Virus record (IMG/VR): IMGVR_UViG_3300044701_003160 | Location: 1-64,000 of that record | Length of the DNA stretch: 64,000 bases | DNA from: a virus | Reading direction: 5' to 3' (one strand) | Shown: positions 24,227 to 34,059 of the stretch, one piece after another | Numbering within the stretch: the stretch's first letter is position 1 | How the letters are laid out: each line of letters starts with the position of its first letter | Position numbers and translations under genes: made by a program | The notes under the pieces: model-generated | Told to the model about the DNA's origin: nothing | Databases searched by the model: none | The model's input: the letters and a program-made list of their open reading frames with translations, nothing else

Positions 24227-27007
24227 TTAGAATATCATCCCCATCATTACTGGACTTATATCTGGTGTGGAACTACCACTTCCGCCTGTTATATTTATTG
24301 TTCCAATACCTGAGGAAACTGTAACTGTAGATATTGCTGTACCTCTAAAATCCAATAAAGTTACTCCAATTCCTACCGTTCCTCCTGCTGTTGCAATTCC
24401 TACTCCAGGTCCAACAAGATTTAAGTTATTTAATCCAACAATTTCTATAATATCATCTAAAGAAGCGCCATCAACCAAAACAATAGATGTTCCGCTTGTT
24501 GCAGTATATTGTGATGCACTTAACTTAGAACCATTAAGATAAACATCAACATATGCATTTCCACCAGAAATAGTATAATTTGCGGAGAACGATGTTTGGC
24601 CTTCAGTTGCTATATGTACAGTTACATCTCTTGTAACTCCGGGAATTGTAATTGTTGCAATTCCAACAGATGCAGTAATTGTTGAGATACCAGAACCAGA
24701 AAAATCGAGGACTGTAATTGCGGTTCCAACCTGAACAGTATCTTTACGAACTGATATTTCCCCTACTCCTCCACCACTACCAGAGGCTCCTTGAACACCC
24801 TGATTTCCTGTTCCTTGTAAACCTTGTAATCCTTGAAGACCTTGAGTACCTTGATTACTCAAACCTTGAAGTCCTTGAGTGCCTTGATTACTCAAACCTT
24901 GAAGTCCTTGAGTTCCTTGAGTAGTACCAGCTAAACCTTGAGTTCCCTGATTACCCGTTCCTTGGAGACCCTGAAGTCCTTGAGTTCCTTGGTTTCCTGT
25001 TCCTTGAAGTCCTTGAACACCTTGATTAGAAATTCCTTGAGTACCCTGGTTACCCGTTCCTTGGAGACCCTGAAGACCTTGAGAACCTTGATTTGAAAGA
25101 CCTTGAGTTCCCTGGTTACCTGTTCCTTGAAGTCCTTGAGTACCTTGATTTTCAGCACCCTGAAGTCCTTGTGTTCCTTGATTTCCTGTTCCTTGTGTAC
25201 CTTGGATTCCTTGTGTACCTTGAGTACCCTGGTTTCCTGTTCCTTGAGTACCTTGAAGACCTTGAGAACCTTGACTTCCAGTGCCCTGAAGACCTTGAGA
25301 ACCTTGATTTCCCTGAACACCTTGATTAGAAAGACCTTGAAGTCCTTGAGTACCTTGTGTTCCTTGAGTACCTTGAGAACCTTGAAGTGATGCAATATCT
25401 AAAGTAATTGTTGCAGTGCTTGCAGTAACTGATGCAGTAATTCCAGCACCAACAAAATTTATTGTTGTTACTCCACCTTTTGGAATACCTTCATCTTGAA
25501 TTGCAATTGATGTTGCGGCACCTGCAGAAGATACTGGGCCCCAAGTCCATCCACCAAGTCCATCGGCAATAGGAATTTGACTTGCACTACCATAATTACT
25601 ACCATCTGGAGATATTTGATTTACATCAATTTTATTGATTGTTGCAACATCAGTAATATTCAGATTTGGAGAATTGATAGTTGCATCAGTAACTTGCATA
25701 CCACCAGCAGCAAGTCTTACTCCATTGGGTATTTGAGTGCTTCCAATACCAACTCCATAATTAAATATCCAAGCATCAGTATTCAGTCCAGTAAAAGAAC
25801 CAGACTTGAACCACATTATTTGCTTATATGTGTCTGGTGTAAGTTCTCCACCAGCATTCATACTGATGAGTGGTGTACCTACTGTAGAAGCAACTGCAAT
25901 ACCGCCACTACTTGCAGTAATATCTGTAGAAGCATCTTGATTTAAAGCATCAGTAGTATAACCAACTACAATATCTTTATCAGTAACTCTAAGTTCATTA
26001 ACAGCAAGAAATGCTGTGGTGCCACCAACAGTAATATTACCGCCAACATAAAGATTGGAACCATCAAAAGTTAGGTTATTAGAACCTGTTGCTATATTAG
26101 AACCATCTTTATAAACAACCTGATTGGCAGAACCTGCTACTGGGCCTGTTAAACCTTGAGTTCCTTGAAGACCTTGTATGCCTTGTGTTCCTTGAGTACC
26201 CTGGTTTCCTGTCCCTTGAGTACCTTGAGTTCCTTGATTTCCAGTACCCTGAAGACCTTGAGTACCTTGAGTACCTTGATTTCCTGTTCCTTGAGTTCCC
26301 TGAAGACCTTGTGTTCCTTGAGTACCCTGGTTTCCTGTCCCTTGAGTACCTTGAGTACCCTGGTTTCCTGTTCCTTGAGTACCTTGTGTTCCTTGAGTAC
26401 CCTGATTTCCTGTCCCTTGAGTACCTTGAGTTCCTTGGTTTCCTGTTCCTTGGAGACCCTGAAGTCCTTGAGTACCCTGGTTTCCTGTCCCTTGAGTTCC
26501 CTGAAGACCTTGCGTTCCTTGAGTTCCTTGGTTTCCTGTTCCTTGAGTACCTTGTGTTCCTTGAGTACCCTGATTTCCTGTCCCTTGAGTACCTTGAGTA
26601 CCTTGATTTCCTGTTCCTTGAGTACCCTGAAGACCTTGTGTTCCTTGAGTACCCTGGTTTCCTGTCCCTTGAGTTCCCTGAAGACCTTGTGTTCCTTGAG
26701 TACCCTGGTTTCCTGTCCCTTGAGTACCCTGAAGTCCCTGAGTACCTTGAAGACCTGCAGCAAATGGAGTAGTCCAACTTACTCCGGCACCAGTAGAGAT
26801 AAGAATTGACCCACCAGCACCTACTTGATTGGAACTGTCATATAAACCACCACGAAGTCTTATATCTCCAGCAACATCCAGTTCTTGTGTTGCATTCGTA
26901 GTTCCAATACCAACCTTTCCAGTAACCTCTAATACTGTATTATTTTCTGTATAAGAAGTAATACCAATTTTTAAGTTTTTTTGACGGTTACTGAGGTACT
27001 TTGCCAT
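24227..27007 (-). CDS. Collagen-like tail fibre with two collagen shafts, 926 aa
   Basis: N-terminus [20 protein letters not shown], then the [20 protein letters not shown] fibre motif that closely resembles the 18182-19795 protein. First Gly-X-Gln shaft residues about 83-285; a beta-rich middle ([23 protein letters not shown]-type region); second shaft about 540-740. The C-terminal head includes [18 protein letters not shown], a domain shared with 48563-49048. No S74 domain. Likely a long trimeric fibre. It ends two bases before the next ATG. Confidence 0.85.
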   Translation of the reverse strand: MAKYLSNRQKNLKIGITSYTENNTVLEVTGKVGIGTTNATQELDVAGDIRLRGGLYDSSNQVGAGGSILISTGAGVSWTTPFAAGLQGTQGLQGTQGTGNQGTQGTQGLQGTQGTGNQGTQGTQGLQGTQGTGNQGTQGTQGTGNQGTQGTQGTQGTGNQGTQGTQGLQGTQGTGNQGTQGLQGLQGTGNQGTQGTQGTGNQGTQGTQGTQGTGNQGTQGTQGTGNQGTQGTQGLQGTQGTGNQGTQGTQGLQGTGNQGTQGTQGTGNQGTQGTQGIQGLQGTQGLTGPVAGSANQVVYKDGSNIATGSNNLTFDGSNLYVGGNITVGGTTAFLAVNELRVTDKDIVVGYTTDALNQDASTDITASSGGIAVASTVGTPLISMNAGGELTPDTYKQIMWFKSGSFTGLNTDAWIFNYGVGIGSTQIPNGVRLAAGGMQVTDATINSPNLNITDVATINKIDVNQISPDGSNYGSASQIPIADGLGGWTWGPVSSAGAATSIAIQDEGIPKGGVTTINFVGAGITASVTASTATITLDIASLQGSQGTQGTQGTQGLQGLSNQGVQGNQGSQGLQGTGSQGSQGLQGTQGTGNQGTQGTQGIQGTQGTGNQGTQGLQGAENQGTQGLQGTGNQGTQGLSNQGSQGLQGLQGTGNQGTQGISNQGVQGLQGTGNQGTQGLQGLQGTGNQGTQGLAGTTQGTQGLQGLSNQGTQGLQGLSNQGTQGLQGLQGLQGTGNQGVQGASGSGGGVGEISVRKDTVQVGTAITVLDFSGSGISTITASVGIATITIPGVTRDVTVHIATEGQTSFSANYTISGGNAYVDVYLNGSKLSASQYTATSGTSIVLVDGASLDDIIEIVGLNNLNLVGPGVGIATAGGTVGIGVTLLDFRGTAISTVTVSSGIGTINITGGSGSSTPDISPVMMGMIF
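24785..25385 (-). repeat. Collagen-like coding repeat array (second shaft)
   Basis: Tandem 9-bp Gly-X-Gln units with GTGNQG and GLSNQG inserts inside the 24227-27007 gene. Confidence 0.8.
26150..26760 (-). repeat. Collagen-like coding repeat array (first shaft)
   Basis: Highly regular array dominated by GTQ and GNQ triplets; several long near-identical blocks, for example around 26320-26410 and 26500-26590. Confidence 0.85.
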
Positions 27008-27018
27008 TACTCTCTATA

Positions 27019-27348
27019 TTAATTGAGTGTTTCTAGAATACTTGCAATAAATTTTAAATCAGTACCATTACTACCAGATAAAACAAGTCTATCGCCACTC
27101 TCAAGAACCAATTTTCCTGCAAGAAGATTTGCAGTATCACTTGAAGAAATTGGATAATTTTTTAACATTTCAGTATCAGTTGAACTTCTACGATGAATTA
27201 AAGTAACATCAGCAGAAGAAGCACCAACATTTGCAACTTGCGCTAAAAGAACAACACCAGTATATCCAACAGGTGCTGTATAAACCACAGTTGGAGATGC
27301 ACTCACTACAGCAGTAACTGTTTGAAATACATTAAGTGCTAAAGCCAT
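27019..27348 (-). CDS. Small beta-sandwich virion protein, 109 aa
   Basis: All-beta pattern: PTVVYTAPVGYTGVVLLAQV, ADVTLIHRRSSTDTEMLKNY, LLAGKLVLESGDRLVLSGSN. It matches the layout of the 23863-24225 protein and the two halves of 46253-47185, so these are one small structural family. It lies between a beta-helix fibre gene and a collagen fibre gene with only a few bases on each side. Probably a fibre attachment or cap protein. Confidence 0.7.
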   Translation of the reverse strand: MALALNVFQTVTAVVSASPTVVYTAPVGYTGVVLLAQVANVGASSADVTLIHRRSSTDTEMLKNYPISSSDTANLLAGKLVLESGDRLVLSGSNGTDLKFIASILETLN

Positions 27349-27352
27349 TTGA

Positions 27353-29215
27353 TTAATCTCCTCCTAGTGCTAGAATAAATGGTGTCATCGTTGAGAACAA
27401 ACTCTTAGAATAAAATGTTCCACTGATCGTTCCTGTTTGTTGATTAATTACAACACCATCACCAATTCTGAAGTTTCCTGAATGATCGGTTGTGGTAAAA
27501 ACAACCAATCCACCATTTTTAGAAAGAGTTTCATTTGCTTGAATAGGAACTCCACCATTTGCAGGTAATGCAGTTGCAATATTTGTTCCAGATCCAATAT
27601 ATTCAAGAGAATGTCCTGATGCAAGAACTCTACTTTGTTTGAAGAAAGGAACAGTAGTACCAACTCCAACAGCATAAGGAACATTATCAGTAATTGTAAT
27701 CGTACAAATTCCAGCAGAAACAGGTGTTGAATTTTGAATTACATAATAAGTTGGAATTAGATTTGCAGTACCTGTTGCAGTATTTATTCCAACATCAGGA
27801 GAACTAAAAGTTACTGTAGGAGTTGAAGTATATCCCCTTCCATTTGAAACCATTTCTACAGAAATTACAGACCCATCTTTTACTTCAGCAACAGCAGTCG
27901 CAGGAATACCCCAAGCAGTTGCAGGAGAACTAATTGTTAGATCTGCATTTCCAGTATATCCAGTTCCACCAGAACCTACTGTAATACTTTCTACACTAGA
28001 ATAAAGTGTATCAAAATAAATGACTTGTCCATCAAAAGGTCTGACTACATTTATTTTTGCAGTTCCACCAGATTGATATGTATGAGAGAGAGTAGAAACT
28101 CCAACATAAACTTCAAAAGAAGTTGGTGATGGAACACCAGCAACTTCAAAAATATAACCTTTATTTCCTGATGGATAAGTTACAATTCCTGGACCAGAAG
28201 AGCAAGTAAATGCAAGTCCAACAATTGAAATTCCCATTCCAACATTAAAGTTGTGATTTGAACCTACAGTAATTGTTGTAAGTCCAGTCGTATTATCATA
28301 AAGTGCATTTGTAACATTCAGAGTCGGTACATTTAAGTCAAGAACAAAAGTATCTGCATTTTCTGCTGCAGATGCTGTTACAATACCCGTATACTTTAAA
28401 GGTCCAACACTATCTGCTACTAGCCCATAATTTCCAAAAGAAGAATTGGAGTTAGTTAAATCGCAAGCAGATCCAGAACCACAATAGACTGCAATTTCAT
28501 CACAAATAGTAAAGAGAGAAACTAATTGTGCGTATCCTTCATTTGTAATAGAGCATCCAATACCACCTTGATTATATTGAGTGTAACTATCCAGAACCAT
28601 AGATTTGAGTGGTCCAATACATTTTGACCCATCAATTTTAAGTCCTATACTATTTGGAATAAAGTTAGTACAATTTTGAATATATGGTGATTGACTTGAA
28701 TATCCTACTTGATTTGGATTAAATGCAAAGATTGCTTTTCCTGCATTTAATGTTCCAGTAAAAGACATTTCTGCAACATAGTTACCTTCAAGTACATAAA
28801 ATAAATCTTCATTTGCGTTTTGTGGAGATACTGATACTTCTCTAAGACTATCTCCAACAACTGAAACTTGGGTGGGTAAAATTAAAGGATTATTTTCTAA
28901 ATAAGATCCAGCACTAACTTTAATAACTGTTCCTGTTGTTGCTGCTGTAAGTGCTGCTCCGATTGTTCGTTTTGCGTCTCCAAGTTTTTTTCCTGAGTTT
29001 GTATCTGTTCCATCTTGAGTAACATATAAGATATTGGTAACAGTTGCTCCAGCACCAAGTCTTACAATATCGGTGCCGATTCCTGTGCGTTCTCTACGGG
29101 CATATAACTCTGCATCGTAAGTATTAAGGCCAAGTTCCCCCAGAGGTAAATCATTTACCGTTGGTTTCTTTCCAGGAACTGCTGACCGCTTAATGCGGAT
29201 AATAGGGGCTGCCAT
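27353..29215 (-). CDS. Beta-helix-type virion structural protein, 620 aa
   Basis: Starts MAAPIIRIKRSAVPGKKPTV. Then LYVTQDGTDTNSGKKLGDAK and ALTAATTGTVIKVSAGSYLE, the typical entry to a right-handed beta-helix. Later repeats include GGTGYTGNADLTISSP and RGYTSTPTVTFSSPD, and the end has RVLASGHSLEYIGSG and GNFRIGDGVVIN. The same segments occur in the same order in the 1958-aa protein at 49563-55439, so it is a shortened paralogue. Likely a tail-fibre base or baseplate-linked protein. A late motif lies at 29271-29278. Confidence 0.75.
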   Translation of the reverse strand: MAAPIIRIKRSAVPGKKPTVNDLPLGELGLNTYDAELYARRERTGIGTDIVRLGAGATVTNILYVTQDGTDTNSGKKLGDAKRTIGAALTAATTGTVIKVSAGSYLENNPLILPTQVSVVGDSLREVSVSPQNANEDLFYVLEGNYVAEMSFTGTLNAGKAIFAFNPNQVGYSSQSPYIQNCTNFIPNSIGLKIDGSKCIGPLKSMVLDSYTQYNQGGIGCSITNEGYAQLVSLFTICDEIAVYCGSGSACDLTNSNSSFGNYGLVADSVGPLKYTGIVTASAAENADTFVLDLNVPTLNVTNALYDNTTGLTTITVGSNHNFNVGMGISIVGLAFTCSSGPGIVTYPSGNKGYIFEVAGVPSPTSFEVYVGVSTLSHTYQSGGTAKINVVRPFDGQVIYFDTLYSSVESITVGSGGTGYTGNADLTISSPATAWGIPATAVAEVKDGSVISVEMVSNGRGYTSTPTVTFSSPDVGINTATGTANLIPTYYVIQNSTPVSAGICTITITDNVPYAVGVGTTVPFFKQSRVLASGHSLEYIGSGTNIATALPANGGVPIQANETLSKNGGLVVFTTTDHSGNFRIGDGVVINQQTGTISGTFYSKSLFSTMTPFILALGGD

Positions 29216-29270
29216 TCAACTCCTCATTTTGGTATATACCACAGAGAGACTCTTATATAAGAGTTTTAGA

Positions 29271-29278
29271 TATTTATG
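29271..29278 (-). promoter_or_regulatory. Late promoter motif CATAAATA
   Basis: Minus strand, 55 bases before the ATG at 29215. The leader contains a perfect 16-base palindrome (29249-29264), which may form a small hairpin. Confidence 0.55.
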
Positions 29279-29288
29279 CTTCTTAAAA

Positions 29289-31811
29289 TTAATACTCCCC
29301 ACAATCAATAATAATATTTTGTAAGAATCTTTCTGTACCAATTGCAACAATAACTGTAGAAATTCCTGCTGTATCATTAAAAATTAAACTTCCACCAACT
29401 CCAACACTTCCTAATATTGTAAGTTGTTCTGTTGGATTCGTTGTACCAATACCAACATTTGATAGAGTATGAATTCCTACATCAGTTTTAATCCAGTAAC
29501 TATCACCAATTATACCTTGAACACCCTGAACACCCTGAACACCTTGTGGTCCTTGAAGACCCTGAATTCCTTGAAGACCTTGGGTTCCTTGAAGACCCTG
29601 TAATCCTTGAGGTCCACGAATATTTCCTACATTTGTCCAAGAAACACTATCATAAATCCATAAGTTTCCTGTATTCGTATCAATAACACCATCACCAGAT
29701 CCTGCCGATGGGAATGCTGTATTCAGATCAGATTGCTCGTTTCCTAGAGTAAGAGCAAGAGAACCAATAATATTCAGAGATGTTCCTGTTTTACCCTGAA
29801 GACCTTGAACACCCTGGTTAGAAAGACCCTGAAGACCTTGTAGACCCTGAACTCCCTGAGAACCTTGTGAACCAGTATCTCCCTTATCACCAGTTCTTGC
29901 AAATGTGATAATTACATCTTCATCATTACTGAATGATGATGTGCTTCCAGAAACATAAGCACAGAAGACTTGGAAATAACCACTCAGTTCTGTGATTGAA
30001 GATATTGTGAAGAGTGCAAAGTCAGAACTATCAAATTTATTAGATATTCTAAAATGTCCTTTGATTGTTGATGTACTATCATCAATTGTTCTTAGGAAAG
30101 ATTGAATATCAGTAGAACCATCGTTTTGGTCGTCAATATAAAGTTCAAGCGCAATAGAAAGATTTAAATTGTTGAACTTTAAGTAACCAATACCAGGATC
30201 AGAATTAGTGGTATCTGTACTAAAAGTATAATCAAAAGTAGCACCACCAAAGTTTCCATCTTTACCGGATATTCCTTGAGTGCCTTGTCTTCCTTGAGTA
30301 CCTTGAACTCCTTGATTGCTTAGACCTTGCAATCCTTGAAGTCCTTGGAGTCCTCTTTGTCCTTGAAGTCCTTGAAGTCCTTGGGATCCCTGAAGTCCTT
30401 GGGATCCTTGATTACTTAAACCTTGAGCTCCTTGATTACTGCGTCCTTGAACACCTTGAAGACCTTGAAGTCCTTGATGTCCCTGAATACCTTGATTTGA
30501 TAATCCTTGCAATCCCTGGAGGCCTTGTCTTCCTTGAGATCCTCTATCACCTTGAAGTCCTTGGGATCCTTGATTACTTAAACCCTGTAACCCCTGAAGA
30601 CCTTGATTTCCCTGAAGACCTTGATTTCCCTGAAGACCTCTTTGTCCTTGAAGTCCCTGCTGTCCCTGAAGTCCCTGGAAACCTCCAGTACCTTGCAATC
30701 CTTGAGATCCTTGATTACTTAGACCTTGAGCTCCTTGATTACTGCGTCCTTGAACACCTTGAAGACCTTGAAGTCCTTGATGTCCCTGAATACCTTGATT
30801 TGATAATCCTTGCAATCCCTGGAGGCCTTGTCTTCCTTGAGATCCTCTATCACCTTGAAGTCCTTGGGATCCTTGATTACTTAAACCTTGAAGACCTTGA
30901 TTTCCTTGTAGTCCTTGGGATCCTTGATTACCTTGAAGTCCTCTTTGTCCTTGAAGTCCCTGCTGTCCCTGAAGTCCTTGGGATCCTTGAAGTCCTTGAG
31001 ATCCTTGATTACTTAGACCTTGAAGACCTTGAAGTCCTTGGCGTCCAAAATCACCTTGAAGTCCTTGATGTCCCTGAAGACCTTGATGTCCCTGAAGTCC
31101 TTGATTTCCTTGAAGTCCTTGATGTCCCTGAAGACCTTGATGTCCCTGAAGTCCCTGAAGACCCTGACGACCTTGAAGACCTTGGGTTCCTTGATGACCC
31201 TGAAGTCCTTGGTGTCCCTGAAGACCTTGATTTCCTTGAAGTCCTTGAAGTCCTTGAAGTCCTTGATTTCCCTGAAGACCTTGACGACCTTGAAGTCCTT
31301 GATTTCCCTGAAGGCCTTGGTGACCCTGCAGGCCTTGAATACCTTGATCGCCCTGCAGTCCTTGAAGACCTTGAAGACCTTGAGTTCCTTGATTCCCTTG
31401 AGTACCTTGTCTTCCTTGAGTACCTTGTCTACCTTGAAGACCTTGTGTTCCTTGAGTTCCTTGGTTTCCTGTTCCTTGAAGACCTTGAAGACCTTGTAAT
31501 CCCTGAAGTCCCTGTGTTCCTTGAAGACCTTGAGTACCTTGGCGACCCTGAGTGCCTTGTATTCCTTGAAGACCTTGAGTTCCTTGAATACCAAATAATC
31601 CTTGAGTTCCTTGAACTCCTTGATTACTTAAACCTTGTAATCCTTGACGACCTTGAGTTCCTTGAGGCCCTTGTGTTCCTTGAAAATTACTTAAAGGTCC
31701 TTGAGTTCCTTGAAGACCTTGAGTACTTCCAGCCTCTCTTGTAAGTTTAATAGAGGGATTATACCCTACAGTAACATTATAGCTGGTGCTTCCAAGAGAA
31801 ACTGTAGGCAT
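29289..31811 (-). CDS. Long collagen-like tail fibre, 840 aa
   Basis: Residues about 30-515 are almost uninterrupted Gly-X-Gln repeats (GLQ most frequent, also GNQ, GHQ, GRQ, GVQ), the longest collagen array here. Then a beta head (FDYTFSTDTTNSDPGIGYLK), two shorter collagen segments at about 645-672 and 737-765, and a C-terminal VGIGTTNPTEQLTILG motif. Two long blocks inside the shaft are near-identical to each other. The ATG overlaps the upstream stop as TAATG (31809-31813). Probably the main long-fibre shaft. Confidence 0.85.
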   Translation of the reverse strand: MPTVSLGSTSYNVTVGYNPSIKLTREAGSTQGLQGTQGPLSNFQGTQGPQGTQGRQGLQGLSNQGVQGTQGLFGIQGTQGLQGIQGTQGRQGTQGLQGTQGLQGLQGLQGLQGTGNQGTQGTQGLQGRQGTQGRQGTQGNQGTQGLQGLQGLQGDQGIQGLQGHQGLQGNQGLQGRQGLQGNQGLQGLQGLQGNQGLQGHQGLQGHQGTQGLQGRQGLQGLQGHQGLQGHQGLQGNQGLQGHQGLQGHQGLQGDFGRQGLQGLQGLSNQGSQGLQGSQGLQGQQGLQGQRGLQGNQGSQGLQGNQGLQGLSNQGSQGLQGDRGSQGRQGLQGLQGLSNQGIQGHQGLQGLQGVQGRSNQGAQGLSNQGSQGLQGTGGFQGLQGQQGLQGQRGLQGNQGLQGNQGLQGLQGLSNQGSQGLQGDRGSQGRQGLQGLQGLSNQGIQGHQGLQGLQGVQGRSNQGAQGLSNQGSQGLQGSQGLQGLQGQRGLQGLQGLQGLSNQGVQGTQGRQGTQGISGKDGNFGGATFDYTFSTDTTNSDPGIGYLKFNNLNLSIALELYIDDQNDGSTDIQSFLRTIDDSTSTIKGHFRISNKFDSSDFALFTISSITELSGYFQVFCAYVSGSTSSFSNDEDVIITFARTGDKGDTGSQGSQGVQGLQGLQGLSNQGVQGLQGKTGTSLNIIGSLALTLGNEQSDLNTAFPSAGSGDGVIDTNTGNLWIYDSVSWTNVGNIRGPQGLQGLQGTQGLQGIQGLQGPQGVQGVQGVQGIIGDSYWIKTDVGIHTLSNVGIGTTNPTEQLTILGSVGVGGSLIFNDTAGISTVIVAIGTERFLQNIIIDCGEY
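30270..31725 (-). repeat. Longest collagen-like coding repeat array
   Basis: About 160 Gly-X-Gln triplets. A block around 30420-30560 is repeated almost exactly around 30720-30870, showing internal duplication. Confidence 0.85.
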
Positions 31812-32143
31812 TAGATTGACTCACTAGCATTTACAAGCACCATACCATCAACAACTTTAGTTTTCTTTTCTTGAGAAGAAATAATAATTACATCATAATA
31901 ATATCTACCTGCCTTCAAATCATCGGTAATTGTATTTGCAAGAGATACTACTACTTGTCCTGCAGTAGATACAATTCCAACATTAAAAGATGTAAAACTA
32001 GTGGACTCTGGAAACTTACGGATTTTCGCCACTCCAGTATGTCCTGTTAAATCTAAAGGACTTCCATCTGGATTATTTACGGTAAAAACTTCTTGATAGT
32101 CAGTACCTTGTTCAATAACAATATTAACTGCTGGAACTGCCAT
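31811..32143 (-). CDS. Small beta-rich virion protein (BppU-N-like), 110 aa
   Basis: Compact beta-sandwich pattern: VNIVIEQGTDYQEVFTVNNP, SPLDLTGHTGVAKIRKF, LKAGRYYYDVIII. This resembles N-terminal domains of baseplate upper proteins and small pre-fibre proteins. It directly precedes, and is coupled (TAATG) to, the long collagen fibre gene, so it probably anchors that fibre. The late motif GATAAATA is at 32167-32174. Confidence 0.65.
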   Translation of the reverse strand: MAVPAVNIVIEQGTDYQEVFTVNNPDGSPLDLTGHTGVAKIRKFPESTSFTSFNVGIVSTAGQVVVSLANTITDDLKAGRYYYDVIIISSQEKKTKVVDGMVLVNASESI

Positions 32144-32166
32144 TTCCGCAACATACTACTTTTAGT

Positions 32167-32174
32167 TATTTATC
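32167..32174 (-). promoter_or_regulatory. Late promoter motif GATAAATA
   Basis: Minus strand, 23 bases before the ATG at 32143, in the divergent gap before the plus-strand oxygenase gene. I see no convincing promoter on the plus side of this gap. Confidence 0.6.
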
Positions 32175-32232
32175 CGTATCTCAAGTTGCATTATTGATAT
32201 AGATATTATAGAATAGATTTATTTTATAACTT

Positions 32233-32811
32233 ATGAGTAAGTTTGTAAAAAGAGGATGGTATTATCTCCCCGATATTATTACACCAGAAGAAGCAATTAA
32301 TATTAAGTATCAAAACCTTTGTGGTGCTGTAAATGATTTGGGTTCTCTTAATGGACACTGGGATCCGGAGAGAGGTAGAGTATTGACTTGCTATGCACCA
32401 CCCTCTTGTACTTTCGTGATGAAAAGAATTCAACCAGTTCTTGAAAATCTTCTTGGAGAAGAACTTTTACCAACTTATTGGTTTTCTACAACTTATCATA
32501 AAGGTGGATGGATGAACTGCCATACTGACCGTCCATCTTGTGAGGTCTCTGTCACGATGAATATTTGCGGTGATGCTCCTTGGCCTATCAAATTAAAAGA
32601 TAAGACTGGAAAAAATCAAGCAGTAGTCACTCCAGTAGGACACGGAGTTGCATATTTGGGAACAGAAGTAGAGCACTGGAGAAGTCCTTTAAGAACTCAC
32701 AAGAATGATCGCTTTATGCAACTGTTTCTACACTTTGTAAGAAAAAACGGTCAATATGCAGACTATGCATTTGATCGTAGTGATAAGTGTTATCAGTTAT
32801 TACACAGATAA
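32233..32811 (+). CDS. 2-oxoglutarate/Fe(II)-dependent oxygenase, 192 aa
   Basis: Double-stranded beta-helix dioxygenase pattern: metal ligands His97 and Asp99 in NCHTDRPSCEVSVTMN, the distal His148 in EVEHWRSPL and a 2-oxoglutarate-binding Arg near 160 (NDRFMQLFLHF). Such enzymes hydroxylate protein side chains, nucleobases or small molecules. It is one of only two plus-strand genes in the window, divergent from the fibre operon, and converges on the Tfa-like gene. Prolyl hydroxylation of virion proteins is possible, but the collagen shafts lack Pro. The substrate is not evident. Confidence 0.8.
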   Translation: MSKFVKRGWYYLPDIITPEEAINIKYQNLCGAVNDLGSLNGHWDPERGRVLTCYAPPSCTFVMKRIQPVLENLLGEELLPTYWFSTTYHKGGWMNCHTDRPSCEVSVTMNICGDAPWPIKLKDKTGKNQAVVTPVGHGVAYLGTEVEHWRSPLRTHKNDRFMQLFLHFVRKNGQYADYAFDRSDKCYQLLHR

Positions 32812-33342
32812 TGGATCGTTAATCATCGGAACTTTTCTCAAATCTTCAATATATGAAGTGTAAATTGATTGATCTACTGATACACCTGCTGGAGGTGCGG
32901 GAAGTTCGGTTGGAAAAGTTGCTGCACTAGGAAGATCGCGAAGAGACTGTCTCCAATCTTTAAATTCTGTTGAAAGATTAGTATCAGTTTCTTTTGCTTT
33001 AATTACAATCCAATCAGTTTGATTTAAAAGTTGATCTCTGTATTTGCGAACAAGATTAAGACGCTTTGTTGATTGTCTTGCATCATATGCTGCAATTTCT
33101 GCATCCCATTCTGCTTGAGTAAGAACAGCAAGACCTTCTTTTTCTTCAATTACTGTTTCGTCTGGACAAGTTGAAAAGAAAAATTCAATTCCATTTTCAT
33201 CAAAAAGTGTATAAACTTTCTCAAGACCTTCGGCAGTAAAATTAATTACACCGAACATTGGTTGGGCCCATTGTTCTGGCGTTGTTGCAAAAACACTTGG
33301 ATTATCCCTATCTAACAAATAATGTTTTATAAGTTGGGTCAT
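32800..33342 (-). CDS. Tfa-like tail-fibre assembly protein with N-terminal extension, 180 aa
   Basis: The C-terminal 75 residues (KYRDQLLNQTDWIVIKAKET, then WRQSLRDLPSAATFPTELP) match the Tfa-type ending seen at 16596-16967. The N-terminal 100 residues have an alpha/beta pattern (FNFTAEG-type, YTLFDENGIEFFF, LTQAEWDAEIAAYDAR). Its end overlaps the plus-strand oxygenase gene by 12 bases in convergent orientation. Late motif CATAAATA at 33368-33375. A chaperone for kelch-type or collagen-type fibres is likely. Confidence 0.65.
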   Translation of the reverse strand: MTQLIKHYLLDRDNPSVFATTPEQWAQPMFGVINFTAEGLEKVYTLFDENGIEFFFSTCPDETVIEEKEGLAVLTQAEWDAEIAAYDARQSTKRLNLVRKYRDQLLNQTDWIVIKAKETDTNLSTEFKDWRQSLRDLPSAATFPTELPAPPAGVSVDQSIYTSYIEDLRKVPMINDPLSV

Positions 33343-33367
33343 TTCTTATTTCAAGATACTTTCTTGT

Positions 33368-33375
33368 TATTTATG
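33368..33375 (-). promoter_or_regulatory. Late promoter motif CATAAATA
   Basis: Minus strand, 25 bases before the ATG at 33342. The TAA stop of the oxygenase gene at 33371 is part of the motif. Confidence 0.6.
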
Positions 33376-34030
33376 GAACCTTAATTCCATACTTCTGTTC
33401 TATTTCTCTATCTTGTTCTTCTTTTGTTTTGAATCCTTGAACTCTCATCCAAGTTACAAGAGTGTATCTTTTACCAGAAAGTACAGGTTCAACACAGTGC
33501 TTAAAGTATCTTGAGGAAGGAAAACAAACAAGAAGGCCTGGTTCTGGTTTAATGGTGACTCTTAAATCTGGAAATGTAAAATATCCACCATCAAAATCAT
33601 TATTGAGAAAAAGAACCGTAGAAAGATCACGATCTACACTCTTCTTCCACATTTGAGTTCCATCGGGATTCGTCCAAAGTGCTTCTGCATCATAGTGAGG
33701 TTTATAGTGCCCTCCTTTTTCATAGTAAAGAAGTTGAGGCATTTCACTATCACGAATTTTAAAATTATAAAAAGGATTGATAACGTGGTCAATAATGTTT
33801 GTCATCAGGTCGTGAATTTGAGGAAGTATCGGTGTTACATCAGCACACTTTACATCTCTGGATGTTTTATCTACCTTATGTTCTTGTTGCTTTGTAAGAT
33901 TAGTTTTATCGGGGTCAAACACACCCATCTGTTCCATTTCTGCACTATTTGCATAATCAATCAGATATTTACAGTTTTCTTTCGTGACTACTTTTGGTTG
34001 AATTAAAATATTGGATAATAAATCATTCAT
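33371..34030 (-). CDS. Prolyl 4-hydroxylase-like 2OG/Fe(II) oxygenase, 219 aa
   Basis: Closely fits the P4H family: LLYYEKGGHYKPHYD with His112 and Asp114, STVLFLNNDFDGGYFTFPD, PEPGLLVCFPSS, distal His178 and Arg188 (the 2-oxoglutarate anchor) in KHCVEPVLSGKRY. P4H-type phage enzymes are common in cyanophages. It lies just downstream of an 18-blade kelch protein whose repeats are rich in Pro (STPTPKLSQ), a plausible substrate by position; this is inference. Late motif CTAAATA at 34053-34059. Confidence 0.9.
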   Translation of the reverse strand: MNDLLSNILIQPKVVTKENCKYLIDYANSAEMEQMGVFDPDKTNLTKQQEHKVDKTSRDVKCADVTPILPQIHDLMTNIIDHVINPFYNFKIRDSEMPQLLYYEKGGHYKPHYDAEALWTNPDGTQMWKKSVDRDLSTVLFLNNDFDGGYFTFPDLRVTIKPEPGLLVCFPSSRYFKHCVEPVLSGKRYTLVTWMRVQGFKTKEEQDREIEQKYGIKVP

Positions 34031-34052
34031 ATCAGTAATGATGTAGATGATT

Positions 34053-34059
34053 TATTTAG
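34053..34059 (-). promoter_or_regulatory. Late promoter motif CTAAATA
   Basis: Minus strand, 22 bases before the ATG at 34030, containing the TAA stop (34056-34058) of the upstream kelch gene. Confidence 0.6.

Noticed and set aside
26156-26809. Plus-strand and shifted-frame repeats resembling a CRISPR-like or Ser/Leu-rich gene
   Set aside because: The repeat unit is 9 bp, without spacers, and is explained fully by the Gly-X-Gln coding array on the minus strand.
29249-29264. Perfect 16-bp palindrome between two fibre genes
   Set aside because: Without a T-run on the transcribed side it is not a terminator; it may be a chance or minor leader hairpin.
30497-31744. Long open frames antisense to the collagen and kelch repeats (up to 415 codons)
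   Set aside because: They arise because repeats of 9 bp keep all frames open; the peptides are low-complexity Leu/Glu/Asp strings with no start context or promoter.
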